Of a DNA stretch of 64,000 nt, positions 26,402 to 35,553 are shown in pieces. The DNA is taken from contig NZ_JAVDDU010000003.1 in NCBI RefSeq assembly GCF_030848505.1, forward strand, positions 310,001 to 374,000, in the 5' to 3' direction. The notes under the pieces were generated by a model. It was not told the origin of the DNA. It saw only the letters and a program-made list of their open reading frames with translations, and ran no database searches. The stretch comes from Marinimicrobium hydrolyticum (lineage in GTDB: Bacteria; Pseudomonadota; Gammaproteobacteria; Pseudomonadales; Cellvibrionaceae). The position numbers were made by a program, and so were the translations under genes. Numbering within the stretch: position 1 is the stretch's first letter; each line of letters starts with the position of its first letter.

Positions 26402-27808
26402 ATGCTCTATGCTCAACTTCACCGCCGCGCCGCTCGAGCGGTGGCTTTGGCGCTACTAGCCGTGCCGGTATTGGCGCTCGCGGATTCCCCTCAAAAGGTA
26501 CCGACGCTTGAGCCCCAGACCGAAGGTTTGTTGCCACTGGAAGACCTGCGCACCTTTACTCGCGTGTACGACCACATTCGCAGTGGCTATGTGGAAGAAG
26601 TCAGTGACTCCCAACTCTTGGAATACGCCATTCGCGGTATGATTGCCGAGCTTGACCCCCATTCCGCCTATTTGGATGAACGCTCATTCGAAGATTTGCA
26701 GGTGCACACCTCCGGTGAATTCGGTGGTATCGGCATCGAGGTAGGCATGGAGGACGGCTTCGTTAAGGTGATCTCCCCTATTGACGATACGCCCGCTCAC
26801 AAGGCTGGTATCCAGGCCGGCGACTTAATCATTCGCCTGGATGATCAGCCCGTGAAAGGCATGAGCTTGAGCGAAGCGGTAGAAAAAATGCGCGGGCCCA
26901 AAGACAGCAAACTGGACCTGACCATTATTCGCCAGGGCGTGGAACAGCCCATGGAAATCACCCTGGTCCGGGATGTGATCCGGGTACGCAGTGTACGCAC
27001 TCAAATCCTGGGCGACGAATACGCCTATGTGCGGATAGCCCAATTCCAGGTTGGCACCGGGCCGGATATGGTCCGAGCCCTGAAAAAAATGAAAGAGGAA
27101 CATAGCGGCCTGAAAGGCATTATTCTGGATTTGCGCAACAATCCGGGGGGCGTTCTGCAAGCCTCTGTGGACGTGGCGGATGCCTTCTTGGATAGCGGCT
27201 TGGTGGTTTACACCGAAGGTCGCCTGGAAAACAGCGACATCAAATACTACGCCAATCCCGGTGATATCGCCGAGGATCTGCCCATCGTTGTGCTGATTAA
27301 CGAAGGCTCTGCCTCCGCTTCAGAAATCGTTGCCGGGGCCCTTCAAGACCAAGGCCGAGCCATGGTGCTGGGCACACGCAGCTTCGGCAAAGGATCGGTG
27401 CAAACCGTGGTACCCATCAGCGAAACCCGCGCCGTCAAACTGACCACCGCTCTTTATTACACGCCCGATGGTCGATCCATCCAGGCGCAAGGCATAGCGC
27501 CCGACATCACCATCGAGCGCGCCAAAGTCACGGCCCTGCCCTCCGCCAGACGGCCCACGGAAGCCGATCTCTCCCGTCACCTGGGCAACGTTCGCGGCGG
27601 GCAAGAGCAGAACAGCCGCACCCGCGCTGAGCAAGCTCCAAAAAACGAACTGTTGGCGGACGACAACCAACTTAGTGAAGCCCTGAATATGCTGAAAGGT
27701 TTGTCCATCTACCAAAGCCGCAAAGCCGCACGCCAAGAAGCGCCTAAGGCTGAACCCGCCACGGACGATCAAGACGACAGCGCGGCTGAAGCTCGCCTCG
27801 AACCGTGA
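26402..27808 (+). CDS. ctpA: Carboxy-terminal processing protease (S41)
   Basis: 468 residues. Signal peptide (about 1-28), a PDZ domain (about 95-175, with GGIGIEVGMEDGF and AHKAGIQAGDLII), and the S41 protease core. The catalytic Ser is in NEGSASASEIVAGAL (near 304) and the Lys in SFGKGSVQ (near 329). The tail (about 380-468) is charged and low in complexity. Periplasmic CtpA proteases degrade cell-wall enzymes and mis-made envelope proteins, usually with a lipoprotein partner, not seen here. The stop overlaps the yibQ start. Confidence 0.93.
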   Translation: MLYAQLHRRAARAVALALLAVPVLALADSPQKVPTLEPQTEGLLPLEDLRTFTRVYDHIRSGYVEEVSDSQLLEYAIRGMIAELDPHSAYLDERSFEDLQVHTSGEFGGIGIEVGMEDGFVKVISPIDDTPAHKAGIQAGDLIIRLDDQPVKGMSLSEAVEKMRGPKDSKLDLTIIRQGVEQPMEITLVRDVIRVRSVRTQILGDEYAYVRIAQFQVGTGPDMVRALKKMKEEHSGLKGIILDLRNNPGGVLQASVDVADAFLDSGLVVYTEGRLENSDIKYYANPGDIAEDLPIVVLINEGSASASEIVAGALQDQGRAMVLGTRSFGKGSVQTVVPISETRAVKLTTALYYTPDGRSIQAQGIAPDITIERAKVTALPSARRPTEADLSRHLGNVRGGQEQNSRTRAEQAPKNELLADDNQLSEALNMLKGLSIYQSRKAARQEAPKAEPATDDQDDSAAEARLEP

Positions 27809-28704
27809 CCCCAAAAGGGAAACTTTGTCTTATAGCACTGTGCTGGCTCTGCGCCGTCAGCCCAGCCAGTGCCGATGGCCTTCTGGCCGTGATCATCGAC
27901 GATGTGGGTTACAGCGCCGCTCTGGGCGAGCGCACCCTGGCCCTGCCGGGAGCATTTACCTTGGCAGTGCTCCCCAAAGCCCCCCACAGCGCACGCCTGG
28001 CTCGGCTCGCCGCCGAACAGGGCAAGGAGGTCATGCTACACAACCCCATGAGCAACACCCGTGGCTTACCACTGGATCCGGGTGGGCTTACGGAAACCAT
28101 GGACAAAGCCGGTTTTTTGGCGGTATTGAAAGAAAACTTCGAGCTCATACCCGAAGCCCAGGGACTCAACAACCATATGGGTAGCCTGCTAACCCAGGAA
28201 GCCGTCCCCTTGGGCTGGCTAATGGAATTCCTCAACACCCGCGGAGCTTACTTTATTGACAGCCGAACCACGGCTGCAACTCGCGCCTGGGAAACCGCCC
28301 AACGCTACCAGGTGCCCAGCCTCCCTCGAGACGTATTTCTGGATCACGACCGAGAACCTGAACAGATACTCCACCAATTGGGCTTGGCCGTGAGCATGGC
28401 TAAAACTCGCGGCTACGCGGTCGCCATCGGTCACCCTTACCCCGAAACCCTGGCCGCATTAGAGCATCTGCCAGCCATGCTCAACGGAGCCAGAGTCGAA
28501 CTCGTGTCTATCTCGGACCTGCTTGGTGCAGTGCCCTACAGCCTGCCGCGCGTCGCCACCGGCAACTGTTTAGCACCACCATACGCGCTTCAACTGCATT
28601 TTGAGGACCCGACAGAGAGTGTGGAGATACCCCTTCCAGACATTCAGCAAGCGATAAAAAGAGAACTTCCCTATACAGATTTGGTATATGCAGAGCAAGA
28701 TTAA
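27805..28704 (+). CDS. yibQ: Divergent polysaccharide deacetylase (YibQ family)
   Basis: 299 residues. A signal peptide (about 1-23) precedes a divergent NodB-like domain with VIIDDVGYSAALG, VMLHNPM, NNHMGSLLT, IDSRTTAAT and IGHPYPETLAAL, the conserved blocks of this family. The GTG start overlaps the ctpA stop (GTGA), showing translational coupling. Role unproven; the constant link with EnvC and CtpA suggests cell-envelope maintenance. Periplasmic. Confidence 0.88.
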   Translation: MTPKGKLCLIALCWLCAVSPASADGLLAVIIDDVGYSAALGERTLALPGAFTLAVLPKAPHSARLARLAAEQGKEVMLHNPMSNTRGLPLDPGGLTETMDKAGFLAVLKENFELIPEAQGLNNHMGSLLTQEAVPLGWLMEFLNTRGAYFIDSRTTAATRAWETAQRYQVPSLPRDVFLDHDREPEQILHQLGLAVSMAKTRGYAVAIGHPYPETLAALEHLPAMLNGARVELVSISDLLGAVPYSLPRVATGNCLAPPYALQLHFEDPTESVEIPLPDIQQAIKRELPYTDLVYAEQD

Positions 28705-28796
28705 CGCGTTACAATGCTTGACGTAAAAAATTTTGGACCAAGGAAGTCAGCGGGGATGGAAATTTCCCCACCATATCACTGACAGAGGTGCGCACC

Positions 28797-29018
28797 ATGA
28801 CTACACATCGAGTTGGCGAGCAGGGCGAAATACCCGAGCGTAACGGAAGATTTATTCAAAAGCAGGGCTACTGGTACTACACCACTCGTGAAGGTGTGGA
28901 TATAGGCCCCTTTGACACCCGCGATGAAGCGGAAGTGGGCGTGGGCGAGTTTATCGACTTCGTTTGTGCCGCTGAACCCAAGATTTTAGAAATCCTGGAG
29001 AGTTACCGCGCGGCTTGA
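28797..29018 (+). CDS. Small conserved hypothetical protein (possibly DUF6316)
   Basis: 73 residues, no signal peptide or membrane helix. The core reads as a short aromatic beta-hairpin module (GYWYYTTREGVDIGPFDTRDEA) followed by an acidic helix. Small proteins with this WYYxTREG...GPF pattern are common in Pseudomonas relatives; I believe the family is DUF6316 but cannot confirm it. The ATG at 28797 has AGAGGTG six bases upstream, better than the GTG at 28788. Convergent with hisF. Confidence 0.7.
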   Translation: MTTHRVGEQGEIPERNGRFIQKQGYWYYTTREGVDIGPFDTRDEAEVGVGEFIDFVCAAEPKILEILESYRAA

Positions 29019-29038
29019 TCAGAGAGTCGCAGGCAGGC

Positions 29039-29062
29039 AAAAAGCGGGGTTAACGCCCCGCT
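29039..29062 (-). terminator. Intrinsic terminator of the hisF transcript
   Basis: Read on the minus strand, a 7-bp stem AGCGGGG/CCCCGCT (29062-29056 with 29049-29043) around a six-base loop is followed by five U (complement of AAAAA at 29039-29043). It lies 26 bases beyond the hisF stop. It may also slow transcription from the small gene on the plus strand. Confidence 0.8.
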
Positions 29063-29087
29063 GCACAACAACTTTCCAAACGGCAAT

Positions 29088-29861
29088 CTAAAGCCGCACC
29101 TCAATACCCCTTTCCCTCATATACTGTTTGGCTTCCGGTACAGAATATTCACCGAAGTGAAAAATACTGGCCGCGAGCACCGCATCAGCATTACCTTCAA
29201 GTACACCATCCGCTAGGTGCTGAAGATTACCGACACCCCCAGAAGCAATCACAGGCACTGAAACCGCATCGCTAATGGCTCGTGTGAGTTTCAGATCGAA
29301 ACCATTCTTAGTGCCGTCTCGATCCATACTGGTCAGCAAAATTTCCCCCGCGCCATAGGCCGTCATACGTTTGGCCCATTCAACCGCATCAATGCCCGTC
29401 GGCTTGCGTCCGCCGTGAGTAAAAATCTCCCACCGCAACGGCTCCCCTGGCCGAGATACCTGCTTTGCATCGATAGCGACCACGATGCACTGAGCTCCAA
29501 ACCGATCAGCCGCCGCTTTAACAAAATCGGGGTCGGACACCGCCGCCGAGTTAATACCAACCTTATCGGCACCAGCGTTAAGCATACGGCGAATATCTTC
29601 AATTTTGCGGATACCGCCACCCACCGTGAGGGGAATAAACACCTCAGAAGCCATTCGCTCCACCGTATGCACCGTGGTATCACGCCCTTCGTGGCTGGCC
29701 GTGATATCGAGAAAGGTCACCTCATCGGCACCCTCTTCGTTATAGCGCTTGGCCACTTCCACCGGGTCACCGGCGTCCCGAATATCCACAAACTGAACGC
29801 CCTTGACCACGCGGCCATTGTCCACGTCCAGACAGGGAATAATGCGTTTTGCTAAAGCCAT
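29088..29861 (-). CDS. hisF: Imidazole glycerol phosphate synthase, cyclase subunit
   Basis: 257 residues. A (beta/alpha)8 barrel with the paired catalytic aspartates in [12 protein letters not shown] and [11 protein letters not shown]; phosphate-binding loops at [10 protein letters not shown] and SGGVGN. With HisH it makes imidazole glycerol phosphate and AICAR from PRFAR and glutamine-derived ammonia. Strong ribosome site AGAGGTG before the ATG. It is separated from hisA, its normal close neighbour, by about 600 bases of structured repeats. Confidence 0.97.
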   Translation of the reverse strand: MALAKRIIPCLDVDNGRVVKGVQFVDIRDAGDPVEVAKRYNEEGADEVTFLDITASHEGRDTTVHTVERMASEVFIPLTVGGGIRKIEDIRRMLNAGADKVGINSAAVSDPDFVKAAADRFGAQCIVVAIDAKQVSRPGEPLRWEIFTHGGRKPTGIDAVEWAKRMTAYGAGEILLTSMDRDGTKNGFDLKLTRAISDAVSVPVIASGGVGNLQHLADGVLEGNADAVLAASIFHFGEYSVPEAKQYMRERGIEVRL

Positions 29862-29954
29862 GGAACACCTCTAATGAAATTACCTAAGCGGAGAGCTTCG
29901 ATACGCCTCAAAGACTTTCAGAATCCTCGGAGGGCTGGGCGGAGATTTGCCCTC

Positions 29955-30120
29955 GCAGACTCTCGGTGGCACACACTACTGTCCAGAAGGGCTATTATCG
30001 CTCCGTAGTCAGTCCCGGCCCGGGAAAGAAACTGCTTTGCAGACACGCCGTAAATACGTCCCTGTAGGCTTCTCGTCGGCTCCCTGCCTCCGAGAGTCTG
30101 CAAAGCAGTTTCTTCCCCGG
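29955..30120. repeat. Intergenic inverted-repeat element, copy 1
   Basis: Arms of 25 bases (30020-30044 and 30096-30120) pair at 24 of 25 positions, beginning CCGGGAAAGAAACTG. The 51 bases between them start with a core (30046-30070) CGCCGTAAATACGTCCCTG. A further 12-base block GCAGACTCTCGG (29955-29966) pairs with CCGAGAGTCTGC (30090-30101), so alternative folds are possible. The core matches copy 2 at 18 of 25 positions, in opposite orientation. Confidence 0.8.
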
Positions 30121-30299
30121 ACCTCAGAGTGTAATTTTTACTAGGTGGTTTGATTTACACCGCTTCTCCGCACTTCTTTCCGGACTAATTTGAGGAGAAT
30201 TACTGTAGTAGCACAGTTTTCACGGTCCCAAATAGTAGTTTCCCTCGGGGGTTGCGGGTTGTCGAAAAGAACTCGGCAGCTTGACGCTACGAGGGACGT

Positions 30300-30391
30300 G
30301 CAGGGTGAGTGTTCAGCAAGCCTCAAAAGAGGGACCTTTTGAGGCAGTCCCCAGGGATGGGTTTACGACGTTTGCTGAACACTCACCCTGC
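30300..30391. repeat. Intergenic inverted-repeat element, copy 2
   Basis: Perfect 20-base arms, GCAGGGTGAGTGTTCAGCAA (30300-30319) with its complement at 30372-30391. Inside are a 9-bp hairpin CCTCAAAAG/CTTTTGAGG (30321-30329 with 30336-30344) and, on the minus strand, a 25-base core (30370-30346) CGTCGTAAACCCATCCCTGG related to the core of copy 1. Arms differ in sequence between copies while the core is kept. Confidence 0.8.
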
Positions 30392-30459
30392 GCGGCCCGG
30401 GGGCTTCCTTACGAAGTCGTTGGACCTGCCTGGCTACGGGGCTGTCGCTTTACCAAAAC

Positions 30460-31200
30460 TTAAGCCTGCCCAGACCCGTCACACCAAGCCTGCGCCTCAG
30501 CGACATCCAAAGTGCCCTCGTAAATCGCCCGCCCAGTAATCGCACCAACGATACCCTGATCCGACACCTTCGACAGCGCCTTGATATCATCCATATTCGT
30601 AATACCGCCCGATGCAATCACCGGAATACTGGACGCCTTCGCCATCGTCAGCGTCTGCGCCACATTGACCCCCTGCATCATGCCATCACGGGCAATATCC
30701 GTATAAACGATCGCACTGACACCGTCTTTTTCAAAACGCTTCGCCAAATCCGTCGCCTTAACCTCCGACACCTCCGCCCAACCATCGGTGGCCACCAAAC
30801 CATCCTTCGCATCCAAACCGACGATAATATGCCCCGGAAACTGAGCGCACATAGCCGCTACAAACTCCGGCTCCTTCACGGCTTTCGTGCCGATAATCAC
30901 ATACTCAACACCCGCCTGAAGATAATGCTCAATCGTCTCCGCACTACGGATACCGCCGCCAATCTGAATCGGCAAATTCGGGTAGGCTTTTGCGATCGCC
31001 GTTACCACCTCACCATTGACCGGCTTCCCCTCAAAAGCGCCATTCAGATCCACCAAGTGCAGACGCCGACAACCGGCATCCACCCAGCGCTTGGCCATGG
31101 CCACAGGATCATCAGAAAACACAGTAGAGTCGTCCATCAGGCCCTGGCGTAAGCGTACACACTGGCCGTCTTTCAAATCGATGGCAGGAATAATCAACAT
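30460..31200 (-). CDS. hisA: ProFAR isomerase (HisA)
   Basis: 246 residues. A (beta/alpha)8 barrel related to HisF, with the catalytic aspartates in [12 protein letters not shown] and [12 protein letters not shown], and phosphate loops at [10 protein letters not shown] and SGGITN. It opens the ribose ring of ProFAR to give PRFAR in histidine biosynthesis. Located 40 bases downstream of hisH on the same strand; the repeat region follows it. Confidence 0.97.
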   Translation of the reverse strand: MLIIPAIDLKDGQCVRLRQGLMDDSTVFSDDPVAMAKRWVDAGCRRLHLVDLNGAFEGKPVNGEVVTAIAKAYPNLPIQIGGGIRSAETIEHYLQAGVEYVIIGTKAVKEPEFVAAMCAQFPGHIIVGLDAKDGLVATDGWAEVSEVKATDLAKRFEKDGVSAIVYTDIARDGMMQGVNVAQTLTMAKASSIPVIASGGITNMDDIKALSKVSDQGIVGAITGRAIYEGTLDVAEAQAWCDGSGQA

Positions 31201-31240
31201 TGAATTTTAATCCGGTCGTTGGTTTGGGGATGAATCAAAG

Positions 31241-31891
31241 TTAGGGCTTACCGTCCCAGGCCACAAAATTTTTCAGCAACTGCAGACCAGCCGTGTGGCT
31301 TTTCTCCGGGTGAAATTGCGCTGCGAACAGATTATCTTGCTGCATAGCCGCGGCAAACGTTCGACCGTAATCACAAGTGCCCGCCACCTGGTCCAGATCG
31401 GTCGCTTCCGCATAGAAACTGTGCACGAAATAGAAACGGGCATCTTGCTCGATTCCCGCCCACAGCGGGTGATCCTTATGGTGCACCTGATTCCAGCCCA
31501 TGTGTGGCACTTTCAACACATGACCGTCGGCATCCTTCAAATCCGGGCCGAAAAAGCGCACTTGCCCAGGCAGTAGACCAATACAATCCACACCGCCGTT
31601 CTCCTCGCTTCGCTCCAGCAGTGCTTGCATACCCACACAAACCCCCAGTACCGGTTTGCCGGATGCCACTTGCTCACGCAGAAGTTGGTCGAAACCCAAA
31701 CGGCGAATTTCCGCCATACAGTCGCGAATAGCGCCCACTCCGGGGAACACCACACGATCAGCGGCCGCCACCACATTAGGATCACTGGTGACAAGCACTT
31801 CAATTTCGGGGGCCACTTTGCTCAAAGCGCTGGCCACAGAGTGCAAATTGCCCATGCCGTAGTCGATAACGGCCAGAGTCTGTCGGTTCAT
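31241..31891 (-). CDS. hisH: Imidazole glycerol phosphate synthase, glutamine amidotransferase subunit
   Basis: 216 residues. Class I glutamine amidotransferase with the nucleophile in [16 protein letters not shown], the oxyanion region PGVGA near the N terminus, and the His-x-Glu of the triad in QFHPEKSH. It supplies ammonia to HisF. Lies 20 bases after hisB and before hisA on the same strand. Confidence 0.97.
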   Translation of the reverse strand: MNRQTLAVIDYGMGNLHSVASALSKVAPEIEVLVTSDPNVVAAADRVVFPGVGAIRDCMAEIRRLGFDQLLREQVASGKPVLGVCVGMQALLERSEENGGVDCIGLLPGQVRFFGPDLKDADGHVLKVPHMGWNQVHHKDHPLWAGIEQDARFYFVHSFYAEATDLDQVAGTCDYGRTFAAAMQQDNLFAAQFHPEKSHTAGLQLLKNFVAWDGKP

Positions 31892-31911
31892 AAATTCAAA
31901 CTGCCAGGGAG

Positions 31912-32505
31912 TTAGAGGCTGCCCTTAGTGGAGGGCATGACACCCGCCATACGCGGGTCCATTTCCAGAGCCATGCGCAGGGCGCGGCCGAAGGCTTTGA
32001 ATACCGTCTCTATCTGGTGATGGGCGTTAGCACCGCGCAGATTGTCGATGTGCAAAGTGACTTGAGCGTGGTTAACGAAGCCGTGAAAGAACTCGGAAAA
32101 CAGTTCCGTATCGAACTTGCCGATGCGTTTCTGGGTAAAGGGTATATCCATCATCAGGCCAGGACGGCCGGAGAAGTCGATCACCACCCGAGACAGCGCC
32201 TCGTCCAAAGGCACGTAGGCGTGGCCATAGCGACGCAGGCCTTTCTTGTCGCCTACGGCTTTAGCCACTGCCTGCCCCAGGGTGATACCGATATCTTCCA
32301 CCGTATGGTGGTCGTCAATGTGGATATCGCCCTCGCAAGTGATGTCCAGATCAATCATGCCGTGGCGGGCGATCTGGTCCATCATGTGCTCTAAAAAAGG
32401 CACGCCGGTATTAAAAACACCTTTGCCACTGCCATCCAGATCAAGACTGACGGCGATGCGGGTTTCCAGGGTGTTGCGAGTTACTTGTGCGCTGCGATTG
32501 GCCAT
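31912..32505 (-). CDS. hisB: Imidazoleglycerol-phosphate dehydratase
   Basis: 197 residues, the monofunctional dehydratase form without the N-terminal histidinol phosphatase of E. coli HisB. Metal-binding motifs include [24 protein letters not shown] and [18 protein letters not shown]. It removes water from imidazole glycerol phosphate using Mn2+. First gene of the hisB-hisH-hisA-hisF run; the YdjM-like gene upstream is on the same strand 59 bases away. Confidence 0.97.
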   Translation of the reverse strand: MANRSAQVTRNTLETRIAVSLDLDGSGKGVFNTGVPFLEHMMDQIARHGMIDLDITCEGDIHIDDHHTVEDIGITLGQAVAKAVGDKKGLRRYGHAYVPLDEALSRVVIDFSGRPGLMMDIPFTQKRIGKFDTELFSEFFHGFVNHAQVTLHIDNLRGANAHHQIETVFKAFGRALRMALEMDPRMAGVMPSTKGSL

Positions 32506-32564
32506 GGGCTCTCCGGTTCGGCGGCGCTAGGGTGCGCCGCGACAGGGGCAAATCAAAGGCGCAA

Positions 32565-33566
32565 TTATAGCGTTATATCCCTACCCAGCACCATGGCCAT
32601 AAAGCGTTCGCGCATCTCTGGTGTCAGGGTACGCCGGTTCTCCCACTCGATGTCGCCATCCGGCTTATCGAAGTCAAGAGTAATACCCCACAGAGGCGCG
32701 GCACTGGTGGGAAGCATGGAAAAACGCGCGTCACCCACCATAGTCGGCTCCTCCGGGTGAATCGCTAACAACCGGTCAGAGTATCGGTACATGCGCCTCA
32801 GGTCACGCCGCACCCTTGAGCCTTCCGGCAAATGCTGCCAATCTTCCGGGCGCAAAAGCTCCGTACTCTCGCCCGGATAGACGCGAGCCCCAAAGCCTAC
32901 CCGCACCGCGTCCACATAAGCGGTGTTACCTTCTACCGCCATAGCGCGCCAAAGCACCAGGTTAGCCATGGTGGGCTTAATGATAATTCGCTCGGGATTC
33001 TGCCCCCGCTCCGCCGCCAGCTGTTCTGCCACGTTCAGGGCCCGCTGGTGCTGTATCAGCCCGAAAGCCAAGTACATACAGCTCAGACCCAGACCAATAT
33101 AGGCCCATTGGCGCCGCCTCAAGCTAAAAGCAAGAATGAGCGTCACCAACACCAGGAAGGTAAAGACCGGGTCCACCACGGCAATAATATTTGCCGAGAT
33201 GGGCTCACTGGTGAACGGCCACAGCAGGTGAATCCCGTAACTGGTACTGAAATCCAACAGCAAGTGCGACACATAAGCCGCCAGAGCGGCCAGATAGGCG
33301 CGAGAAAAAGGCAAATAATTGCGCGCCAGCGGCCAGCACAAAAGAGCCGCAATCAACGCGCCCAGCGGCGCGAACACCAGTGAATGGGTAAAGTGGCGAT
33401 GCATGGAGAGCACCAGAAGCGGGTCCTCGGCGCTGCGAATTAGGGTATCCACATCGGGCAACAGCCCGGCCACAATACCGATCCCAACCACGGCGCGCAG
33501 TTGGCCGGGTTTGCTGACGGCTTGGGCCGCCAAAGCGCCCATTAGCCCATGAGTGACTATATCCAT
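32565..33566 (-). CDS. YdjM/DUF457-type membrane-bound metal-dependent hydrolase
   Basis: 333 residues. The first half has four or five membrane helices and the histidine/aspartate motifs of the YdjM family: DIVTHGLMGALAA at the N terminus, GLLPDVDTL, and MHRHFTHSLVFAPL, then YVSHLLLDF. E. coli YdjM is LexA-regulated and the family is described as membrane-bound hydrolases, but no substrate is known. The second half (about 190-333) is a soluble domain. Divergent from rsmE. Confidence 0.8.
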   Translation of the reverse strand: MDIVTHGLMGALAAQAVSKPGQLRAVVGIGIVAGLLPDVDTLIRSAEDPLLVLSMHRHFTHSLVFAPLGALIAALLCWPLARNYLPFSRAYLAALAAYVSHLLLDFSTSYGIHLLWPFTSEPISANIIAVVDPVFTFLVLVTLILAFSLRRRQWAYIGLGLSCMYLAFGLIQHQRALNVAEQLAAERGQNPERIIIKPTMANLVLWRAMAVEGNTAYVDAVRVGFGARVYPGESTELLRPEDWQHLPEGSRVRRDLRRMYRYSDRLLAIHPEEPTMVGDARFSMLPTSAAPLWGITLDFDKPDGDIEWENRRTLTPEMRERFMAMVLGRDITL

Positions 33567-33653
33567 AATTAAATGGCGCCTGGGGGCGCACCGCTATTCA
33601 AGAAGAGGGGACTTTACTACAATTCGAGCCCCACTGTTTACTTTGAGGCCAGC

Positions 33654-34382
33654 GTGCGAATACCCCGAATATACACCGAGCAACCCCTGGCGCAGGGATT
33701 GAGCCTGGAGCTGGAAGAAGGCCCTTCCCGGCACATTGGCCGAGTGTTGCGCATGCAGCCAGGGCGGGAGCTAACGCTGTTCAATGGCACGGGCGGCGAG
33801 TTCCAAGCCCGCGTTAAGCAGGTGGAGAAGCGCTCGGTAACCGTCCAGGTGGAAGCTTACACCCCGGACAATCGCGAGTCTCCCCTGAGCCTGGAGCTGG
33901 CCATCGGCTTGTCCCGGGGCGAACGTATGGACTGGGTTTTACAGAAAGCGACGGAACTGGGGGTTACCCGCATCAAGCCTCTGCTGACCGAGCGTACCGA
34001 AGTCAAACTCAGCGGCGAGCGTCTGGAGAAAAAATTCAACCACTGGCGGCAGATTATTATCAGCGCTTGCGAGCAGTGCCAACGCAACCTCGTGCCGGAA
34101 CTGGCGCCACCGCAAAAACTGGAGGAGTGGCTAAGCAGTAACCGCAACGCGCTTAGTTTAGTCTTGCACCACCGGGACAGTCGGGGTTTACCGGAAGGTC
34201 AAGCACCGGAGAGCGTGGCGCTGCTGGTGGGCCCTGAAGGGGGTTTGTCGGAACCAGAAATTGCTCAGGCGCGCGAGGCCGGCTGCGCACCCCTAACCCT
34301 CGGGCCGAGAGTGCTGCGCACGGAAACTGCACCCGTGGCCGCGATCAGTTTGGTTCAGTACCGGTGGGGGGACTTTTCCTGA
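33654..34382 (+). CDS. rsmE: 16S rRNA (uracil-N3)-methyltransferase
   Basis: About 242 residues. RsmE methylates U1498 of 16S rRNA. The PUA-like N-terminal domain (HIGRVLRMQPG) and the SPOUT-fold knot with LLVGPEGGLSEPEI and LGPRVLRTETAPVAA are diagnostic. The GTG at 33654 is chosen: GAGG lies five bases upstream and the product begins RIPRIY, as in the family. An ATG at 33573 would add 27 unconserved residues. Confidence 0.93.
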   Translation: MRIPRIYTEQPLAQGLSLELEEGPSRHIGRVLRMQPGRELTLFNGTGGEFQARVKQVEKRSVTVQVEAYTPDNRESPLSLELAIGLSRGERMDWVLQKATELGVTRIKPLLTERTEVKLSGERLEKKFNHWRQIIISACEQCQRNLVPELAPPQKLEEWLSSNRNALSLVLHHRDSRGLPEGQAPESVALLVGPEGGLSEPEIAQAREAGCAPLTLGPRVLRTETAPVAAISLVQYRWGDFS

Positions 34383-34396
34383 TTAGCCGGTTCTGA

Positions 34397-35017
34397 TTAA
34401 CGAGCCAAAGACTGGAAGTCAGTGTCGTCCTCAAAGTCTTCATCATCCTCGAGGTCATCTTCTTCGCTGTCGTCATCATCATCGTTGCCGGGTGTGCCCG
34501 TGCGCACCCCCTGAATGCGCTCGTTAAACACCACCTCATCGCGGCTTTGCACATAAAAGAATTCGAACGGCCGCACCTCGATGACTTCATCGTCGCATGC
34601 TGGGCCAGTCTGAGGCTGGTAGTTTTCATATTCAAGAATGACTTCCACCACGCCTTCCGTGATGGTTTGAGCTTCTACACTGCGTAAAATTAGCTTGTGG
34701 GCGCAGATGTTGTCATCCACCAATCCAGCGTCATAGAGCACCACTTGGCCTCGAGAAAAGTCCGGATCGTCAATGGGCTGATCGGTATAACCATCGATCA
34801 AATGGTAATAATCGTCCAGATTGACAGCCACTTCCAAACGCTTGCCGGCAAACTCCATCAACAGTAACGGCTCAGTACCCGATACCAGAGTGGTCACCGG
34901 AACCGGCGTGGGTTCGGGCTCCTCCGGGTCACTGGGATCGAAGGGCTCCTGGCGAGCACCGCCACAAGCGGTCAGCAATACACAGGAAAATACCAGGGGA
35001 GTTAAAAATCGCGGCAC
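34397..35017 (-). CDS. Acidic-tailed lipoprotein, downstream of chpC
   Basis: 206 residues. Signal peptide and lipobox LLTACGG (Cys 18), a proline/acid-rich linker (about 25-40), a beta-rich domain with two cysteines (NICAHK and PACDDE) likely to be disulphide-bonded, and an extremely acidic tail of Asp and Glu (about 175-200). I do not recognise a family. It occupies the place of chpD/chpE of the Pseudomonas cluster, 36 bases after chpC, so it may belong to the same transcript. Convergent with rsmE. Confidence 0.7.
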   Translation of the reverse strand: MPRFLTPLVFSCVLLTACGGARQEPFDPSDPEEPEPTPVPVTTLVSGTEPLLLMEFAGKRLEVAVNLDDYYHLIDGYTDQPIDDPDFSRGQVVLYDAGLVDDNICAHKLILRSVEAQTITEGVVEVILEYENYQPQTGPACDDEVIEVRPFEFFYVQSRDEVVFNERIQGVRTGTPGNDDDDDSEEDDLEDDEDFEDDTDFQSLAR

Positions 35018-35053
35018 GAGAATTACCTTCTACAAAAGGGGACGTACAACCGG

Positions 35054-35542
35054 CTAGTTCTGTCCCTTTAAAACGTCCAACACGGCTTGCTCCAGAGCGC
35101 CGACGTCGGGGATGACCGCCTGCTCTCCCGCCCAAGATACTGGCATCAGATCAAAAGGCTTTTTCTCAACGTCTTCCCGCTCTTGCAGTTCATCAGCGCT
35201 CACGCGAGCCAAACGCGGTAAGCCCTGGGCCAGAATAGCGACAAAAGGCAGATCATCGCTAACACCCGTACTATTGAACACGGCCACGCGGGCACGAGAT
35301 CCCGCCGTAGCGCGGGGGGCGCCGTTGATGGCTTCAAAAGACAGTAAAGGGACGGACAGGTCGCGCCATTGGTAGTTCCCAAGGAACCACTCTGGGCCAC
35401 CGGTCACTTGTTCGACTCTACCCAGCGGAACGATCTCCGCCACTGAAACGTTGGGTACCAGCAGAAACTGTCCTTCGAGAGGAATCAGTAGGCTGGCCAT
35501 GTCCTGGGCCTTAGGAGCGGCTAATGGTTGCGGGGCTCTCAT
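35054..35542 (-). CDS. chpC: CheW-like adaptor ChpC
   Basis: 162 residues, a single CheW domain: LLIPLEGQFLLVPNVSVAEI at the start, WFLGNYQWRDLSVPLLSFE in the middle, and VAILAQGLPRLARVS later. In Pseudomonas ChpC is an accessory CheW that may connect additional receptors to the Pil-Chp kinase. Eleven bases after chpB, same strand. Confidence 0.85.
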   Translation of the reverse strand: MRAPQPLAAPKAQDMASLLIPLEGQFLLVPNVSVAEIVPLGRVEQVTGGPEWFLGNYQWRDLSVPLLSFEAINGAPRATAGSRARVAVFNSTGVSDDLPFVAILAQGLPRLARVSADELQEREDVEKKPFDLMPVSWAGEQAVIPDVGALEQAVLDVLKGQN

Positions 35543-35553
35543 GAGTTCGGTCC

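Larger units (their letters stand above)
29862..30459. other. Repeat-rich non-coding stretch between hisA and hisF
   Basis: 598 bases with no convincing gene. It holds two long inverted-repeat elements (29955-30120 and 30300-30391), described separately, and about 180 bases between them with short runs but no recognisable promoter or tRNA. hisA and hisF are on the same strand, so a polycistronic his message would cross this region. Confidence 0.8.

Noticed and set aside
29862-30459. Possible tRNA or small RNA gene among the repeats
   Set aside because: I see no cloverleaf, no GTTCRANNC T-loop and no CCA end; the symmetry is fully explained by the inverted repeats.
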